Shown one piece after another: positions 5,020 to 7,991 of a stretch of DNA of 7,991 nucleotides (position 1 is its first letter; every line of letters starts with the position of its first letter). Source of the DNA: Rikenellaceae bacterium. GTDB taxonomy: Bacteria > Bacteroidota > Bacteroidia > Bacteroidales > UBA932. The position numbers and the translations under genes were made by a program. The stretch lies in NCBI GenBank assembly GCA_900769385.1, contig CAAGGO010000149.1:1-7991 (forward strand), written 5' to 3'. Below the pieces are notes generated by a model. The model saw nothing but the letters and a program-made list of their open reading frames with translations. It did no database searches and had not been told where the DNA came from.

Positions 5020-6660
5020 ATGGCAAATACATTTCAGGAGCTGGGCCTTAACAGCTACATCATTAAGGCAATTAGTGAAATGGGATTTGAGAAACCTACC
5101 CCTGTTCAGGAGAGGATCATCCCAACATTGTTGAGTGAAGAGGGTGATACCGTCTGTCTTGCACAGACCGGTACCGGAAAAACAGCTGCGTTCGGCCTTC
5201 CGTCGCTTGAGAGGATTGTGGAGCACAATCTGGGCCGTTACCCGCAGGTGCTGGTTCTAAGCCCAACCCGCGAGCTTTGCAAACAGATTACCCAGGATTT
5301 GAGGAACTACTCAAAATACCTTCCTGATTTGTGCATTGTGGATGTGTATGGCGGAGCAGGGATTGAGCCGCAGTTGAAAGCACTGAAAAAGATTCCTCAT
5401 ATTGTGGTTGCCACTCCAGGAAGACTTTTGGATATCATCGGGAGGAAAGCTGTTGATTTGAGCAAAGTGCATACACTTATCCTTGATGAGGCGGATGAGA
5501 TGTTGAATATGGGTTTCAAGGAGGATTTGGATGCCATTCTGGAGAGCATTCCGCAGGAGAAGAGGGTACTTCTTTTCTCTGCAACCCTACCGCTTGAGGT
5601 AGAGAAGATTGCAAAAACCTATATGAAGGATGCCCAGGTGGTTACTGTGGGCGAGCGCAACAGCGGTTCAGACAACGTTAAACACTACTGCTATATGGTG
5701 CACGAGAAAGACCGCTACGCTGCACTTAAACGTATTGTAGACTACTACCCTGAGATTTACGGTATCATTTTCTGCCGTACCCGCCGTGAGTGCGGTGAGA
5801 TTGCCAGTGCCCTGATCAAGGACGGCTACGATGCAGACGCCTTGCACGGAGACCTTTCCCAGATGCAGAGGGACCAGGTGATGAAACGCTTCAAGAACAA
5901 GCACCTTAAACTCCTTGTGGCAACTGATGTGGCAGCCCGAGGCATTGATGTAAGCAATCTTACACACGTGTTGAACTATAATCTTCCCGACGAGGTTGAG
6001 CAGTATACCCACCGAAGCGGAAGAACCGGACGTGCCGACAAGACCGGAAAATCAATTGTCATTATAAACACCAAGGAGCAGAGCAAAATCCGCAGGATTG
6101 AGAAGATAATCAACAAGACTTTTGCCCAGGCAAAACTCCCTACTGGAGAGGAGGTATGCTCAAAACAGCTTCTTGCCATAATTGACCAGATTGATTCTGT
6201 GGAGGTTAGAGAAGAACAGATTGCCCCATACCTTTCACTTGTGGAGGACAAATGGAAAGACCTCAGCAGAAAAGATGTGATAAAAAAACTCCTTTCAATA
6301 GAGTTCAACCGCTTCCTTGACTACTACCGCAACGCCCAAGACCTGAACATTGTTCAGGAGAGCAAGAAAAAGAAAAAGGGGGGCGAGGCTGAAGAGGCTC
6401 CTGCATACGTTCCAAAACGTGGTGAGAAAGGGTTCAAATGGGTTAAGCTATCCATTGGAAGCAAGCAGAGCGTTACTGCACGCAATATCATAAGGATGAT
6501 GACCTCACTTGGCGTTGGAAAGAAAGGTATAGGCAAGATTGAGATCCGCCGCAGCGAGTGCTTTGTGAACATCAGCGCAAATGCCGCAAAATATGTGGTG
6601 GACCAGACCAACAATACCGATTACAAAGGGAGACGCCTGTGGAGCGAGATTGTGGAGTAG
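5020..6660 (+). CDS. DEAD-box ATP-dependent RNA helicase with DbpA-type RNA-binding domain
   Basis: A 546-aa cytosolic RNA helicase, likely acting in ribosome assembly or RNA structure remodelling. All core motifs are present in order. They are the Q-motif region (MGFEKPTPVQ, 21-30), motif I AQTGTGKT (48-55), Ia PTREL (82-86), Ib TPGR (132-135), II DEAD (156-159), III SAT (187-189), IV IIFCRTR (about 249-255), V ARGID (306-310) and VI HRSGRTGR (331-338). After a helical linker and a Lys-rich patch (449-453), residues about 470-546 resemble the DbpA RRM-like domain that in E. coli DbpA binds 23S rRNA hairpin 92. The start was set at ATG 5020 (MANTFQELGL) because the Q-motif follows at normal distance and the upstream codons overlap the promoter. 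No Shine-Dalgarno is seen, as usual for this phylum. It could be named deaD or dbpA; the linker makes it longer than E. coli DbpA. Confidence 0.93.
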   Translation: MANTFQELGLNSYIIKAISEMGFEKPTPVQERIIPTLLSEEGDTVCLAQTGTGKTAAFGLPSLERIVEHNLGRYPQVLVLSPTRELCKQITQDLRNYSKYLPDLCIVDVYGGAGIEPQLKALKKIPHIVVATPGRLLDIIGRKAVDLSKVHTLILDEADEMLNMGFKEDLDAILESIPQEKRVLLFSATLPLEVEKIAKTYMKDAQVVTVGERNSGSDNVKHYCYMVHEKDRYAALKRIVDYYPEIYGIIFCRTRRECGEIASALIKDGYDADALHGDLSQMQRDQVMKRFKNKHLKLLVATDVAARGIDVSNLTHVLNYNLPDEVEQYTHRSGRTGRADKTGKSIVIINTKEQSKIRRIEKIINKTFAQAKLPTGEEVCSKQLLAIIDQIDSVEVREEQIAPYLSLVEDKWKDLSRKDVIKKLLSIEFNRFLDYYRNAQDLNIVQESKKKKKGGEAEEAPAYVPKRGEKGFKWVKLSIGSKQSVTARNIIRMMTSLGVGKKGIGKIEIRRSECFVNISANAAKYVVDQTNNTDYKGRRLWSEIVE

Positions 6661-6684
6661 TACCTCGCTGAGACAAGAAGAAAA

Positions 6685-6717
6685 GCCAGACCGGCAATTC
6701 CAGTCTGGCATTTTTTA
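6685..6717. terminator. Intrinsic terminator, probably bidirectional
   Basis: GCCAGAC (6685-6691) pairs with GTCTGGC (6703-6709). The stem can extend inward with GG/CC across one mismatch, and on the plus strand it is followed by ATTTTTT. It lies 24 bases after the helicase stop. On the minus strand the same stem is followed by TTTTCTTCTT, so it can also end the converging flippase transcript, whose stop is at 6738. Confidence 0.85.
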
Positions 6718-6737
6718 TCAGTTTGTTTTTCAGTAGT

Positions 6738-7991
6738 TTATTTCTTCAGGAGCCTGCCCACAAACTCCTTCTCCGAAGCATCCAGACAAGCTGTCCAAAT
6801 CACTGCAACCCCCACAATAACAGTAGTAAATCCCACCACAAAGAATCTCAATACCCCCTCCTGTATAAACAAAACTTCAGGAAGAGTGCAAAGCAGAAGG
6901 GCTGATACCAGAAGGAGTACAGGACGCAAAACATTCCTGAAATAGCTTGTAATGTCCAATGTTATCTTGCGTCTTACATCTGCAAAAAGATATGCCACAT
7001 AAAGTATTTGTGCAACCAGGGAAATCAACAGTGCCCATACAGGTGCACCGCCCATTTTCAAAACAAGATATGAAACAGGAAGAACTGCAAGGGTAATGAA
7101 CCTTCCAAGCACCTCCATCCTCAACAGTTTGCCGGTTGCTGATATTACAGTTGCCATAGAATATGAAAATACGGCAAAGAATGATTCAAGCAGCACTATT
7201 TGGGTAAACGTCACCGCATGGGGAGGTACATCCTTCAGCCACAAATCCAATATGAACTGAGCCTCAAGCACAAGAGGAAAGAGAAGTATTACCATAAACA
7301 TTACTGAGTATCTGGTATTCTTCTCAAACAACATTACCATCTGCCCTGTATCTCCTGATGCATACGACTTTACAATCTGAGGCTTGATTGGGGTGTTTAT
7401 ACACTCCACCAGTCTTAGAACAGCAACGTTAACCTGTCTTGCCACACCGCTTGCCGCATTAAGGAGAGTACCTCCAAAAAGATTCAGAAGTACATTTACT
7501 CCCTGCTGTGTAACTGAAACCATTGAATTTCCCCAGAATGAGAGCCCCATAAAAGAGAGCATCTCCTTAACCAGCCTCTTGTTCCACTGCAGTTTAACAA
7601 CACATTCAGGGAATTTGGCCAGGGCAAAAACCATATATGAAAGGGTTTGGAGTATCTGAATTGTGGCAATTATACCTGCATACCAGATCAAATTGTCGGG
7701 AGTACCAAATTTATGCATAAGAACTACCACCACCAGTCTGGCCAGCACATCCAGTATGCCCAGAAGTGCAAAGAATCCCATCCTTTCACGGGCAATTACA
7801 GCTCCACTGAAAGGTATCTGAAGAATGGAAAAAAGGACGGCAACCAAAGAGAACTGGTATACCCAAGCGGTAGCAACTTCTCTTCCCGATGGAATATTCA
7901 GTCCGGTTTCAACAAACCATAACCCTGCACTTTCACCAATAGACAAAAAAAGGAAAAAGATAACGGTAAAAATGGTCAGTGACTGGGTAAA
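6738..7991 (-). CDS. Wzx-like polysaccharide flippase / oligosaccharide exporter, N-terminus beyond window
   Basis: An integral inner-membrane protein of the COG2244/polysaccharide-transport type within the MOP superfamily. Such proteins move lipid-linked glycan units across the membrane for surface polysaccharide or LPS synthesis. The 417 residues visible carry repeated hydrophobic spans, roughly ten. Early ones are LTIFTVIFFLFL and QFSLVAVLFSILQIP, followed by the IARERMGFFALL loop frequent in Bacteroidales members. A central segment FWGNSMVSVTQQGVNVLLNLFGG and later LLISLVAQILYVAYLF follow, and the basic tail ends GRLLKK. The frame stays open to base 7991, and the bases before the TTG at 7946 encode more membrane sequence, so that TTG is internal. 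Full-length family members have about 480-510 residues, so perhaps 70-90 are missing. No glycosyltransferase neighbours are visible, and the substrate is unknown. Low-affinity alternatives are MATE-type exporters, but the loop motifs favour the flippase reading. Confidence 0.85.
   Translation of the reverse strand, partial: FTQSLTIFTVIFFLFLSIGESAGLWFVETGLNIPSGREVATAWVYQFSLVAVLFSILQIPFSGAVIARERMGFFALLGILDVLARLVVVVLMHKFGTPDNLIWYAGIIATIQILQTLSYMVFALAKFPECVVKLQWNKRLVKEMLSFMGLSFWGNSMVSVTQQGVNVLLNLFGGTLLNAASGVARQVNVAVLRLVECINTPIKPQIVKSYASGDTGQMVMLFEKNTRYSVMFMVILLFPLVLEAQFILDLWLKDVPPHAVTFTQIVLLESFFAVFSYSMATVISATGKLLRMEVLGRFITLAVLPVSYLVLKMGGAPVWALLISLVAQILYVAYLFADVRRKITLDITSYFRNVLRPVLLLVSALLLCTLPEVLFIQEGVLRFFVVGFTTVIVGVAVIWTACLDASEKEFVGRLLKK

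Noticed and set aside
7944..7946. TTG as the start of the flippase
   Set aside because: The frame stays open to the window edge and the upstream codons encode more transmembrane sequence, so the gene simply continues outside the window.

Overview
The window looks like a piece of a Bacteroidales (Bacteroidota) chromosome. The reasons are four matches to the Bacteroidota -7 promoter box (TAnnTTTG), starts without clear Shine-Dalgarno sites in AT-rich leaders, and protein sequences of recognisably Bacteroidales type. These are a secreted CE7-type esterase, an [FeFe]-hydrogenase maturase pair, pyruvate phosphate dikinase and a Wzx-like flippase. No family or genus can be named from the sequence alone.

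Layout, left to right. (1) Bases 1-86, minus: the first 28 codons of pyruvate, phosphate dikinase, with a 148-base leader region holding a promoter box and a strong stem-loop. (2) 235-2643, minus: hydF followed immediately by hydE, two of the three maturases that build the H-cluster of [FeFe]-hydrogenase. They lie in the same frame and are separated by one TAG plus one or a few codons. HydG and the hydrogenase itself are not in the window. (3) 2696-3064: a previously unannotated-looking array of seven 51-bp GC-rich tandem repeats plus a partial eighth, which fills the gap between hydF and the esterase gene and reaches to within a few bases of the esterase stop codon. (4) 3068-4342, minus: a secreted acetyl-xylan-esterase/cephalosporin-deacetylase-like (CE7) hydrolase with its own promoter. 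(5) 4343-5019: a divergent control region. It contains a 13-bp dyad, a promoter, a large 19-bp-arm inverted repeat, a 57-aa single-span membrane protein gene and a second promoter with a structured leader. (6) 5020-6660, plus: a DEAD-box RNA helicase with a DbpA-type C-terminal RNA-binding domain, ended by a terminator that can serve both converging genes. (7) 6738-7991, minus: a multi-spanning polysaccharide flippase (COG2244-like), whose N-terminus lies beyond the window.

How the genes work together: hydF and hydE clearly act together and point to fermentative H2 metabolism, and PPDK next door is a central pyruvate/PEP enzyme often found in such fermenters. The esterase suggests use of plant polysaccharide, but no other glycan genes are present here. 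The helicase, small membrane protein and flippase have no visible functional link.

The most unusual items are the 51-bp array, the same-frame hydF-TAG-hydE junction with a short HydE N-terminus and a changed HydF cluster ligand, and the large hairpin just ahead of the 57-aa membrane protein.
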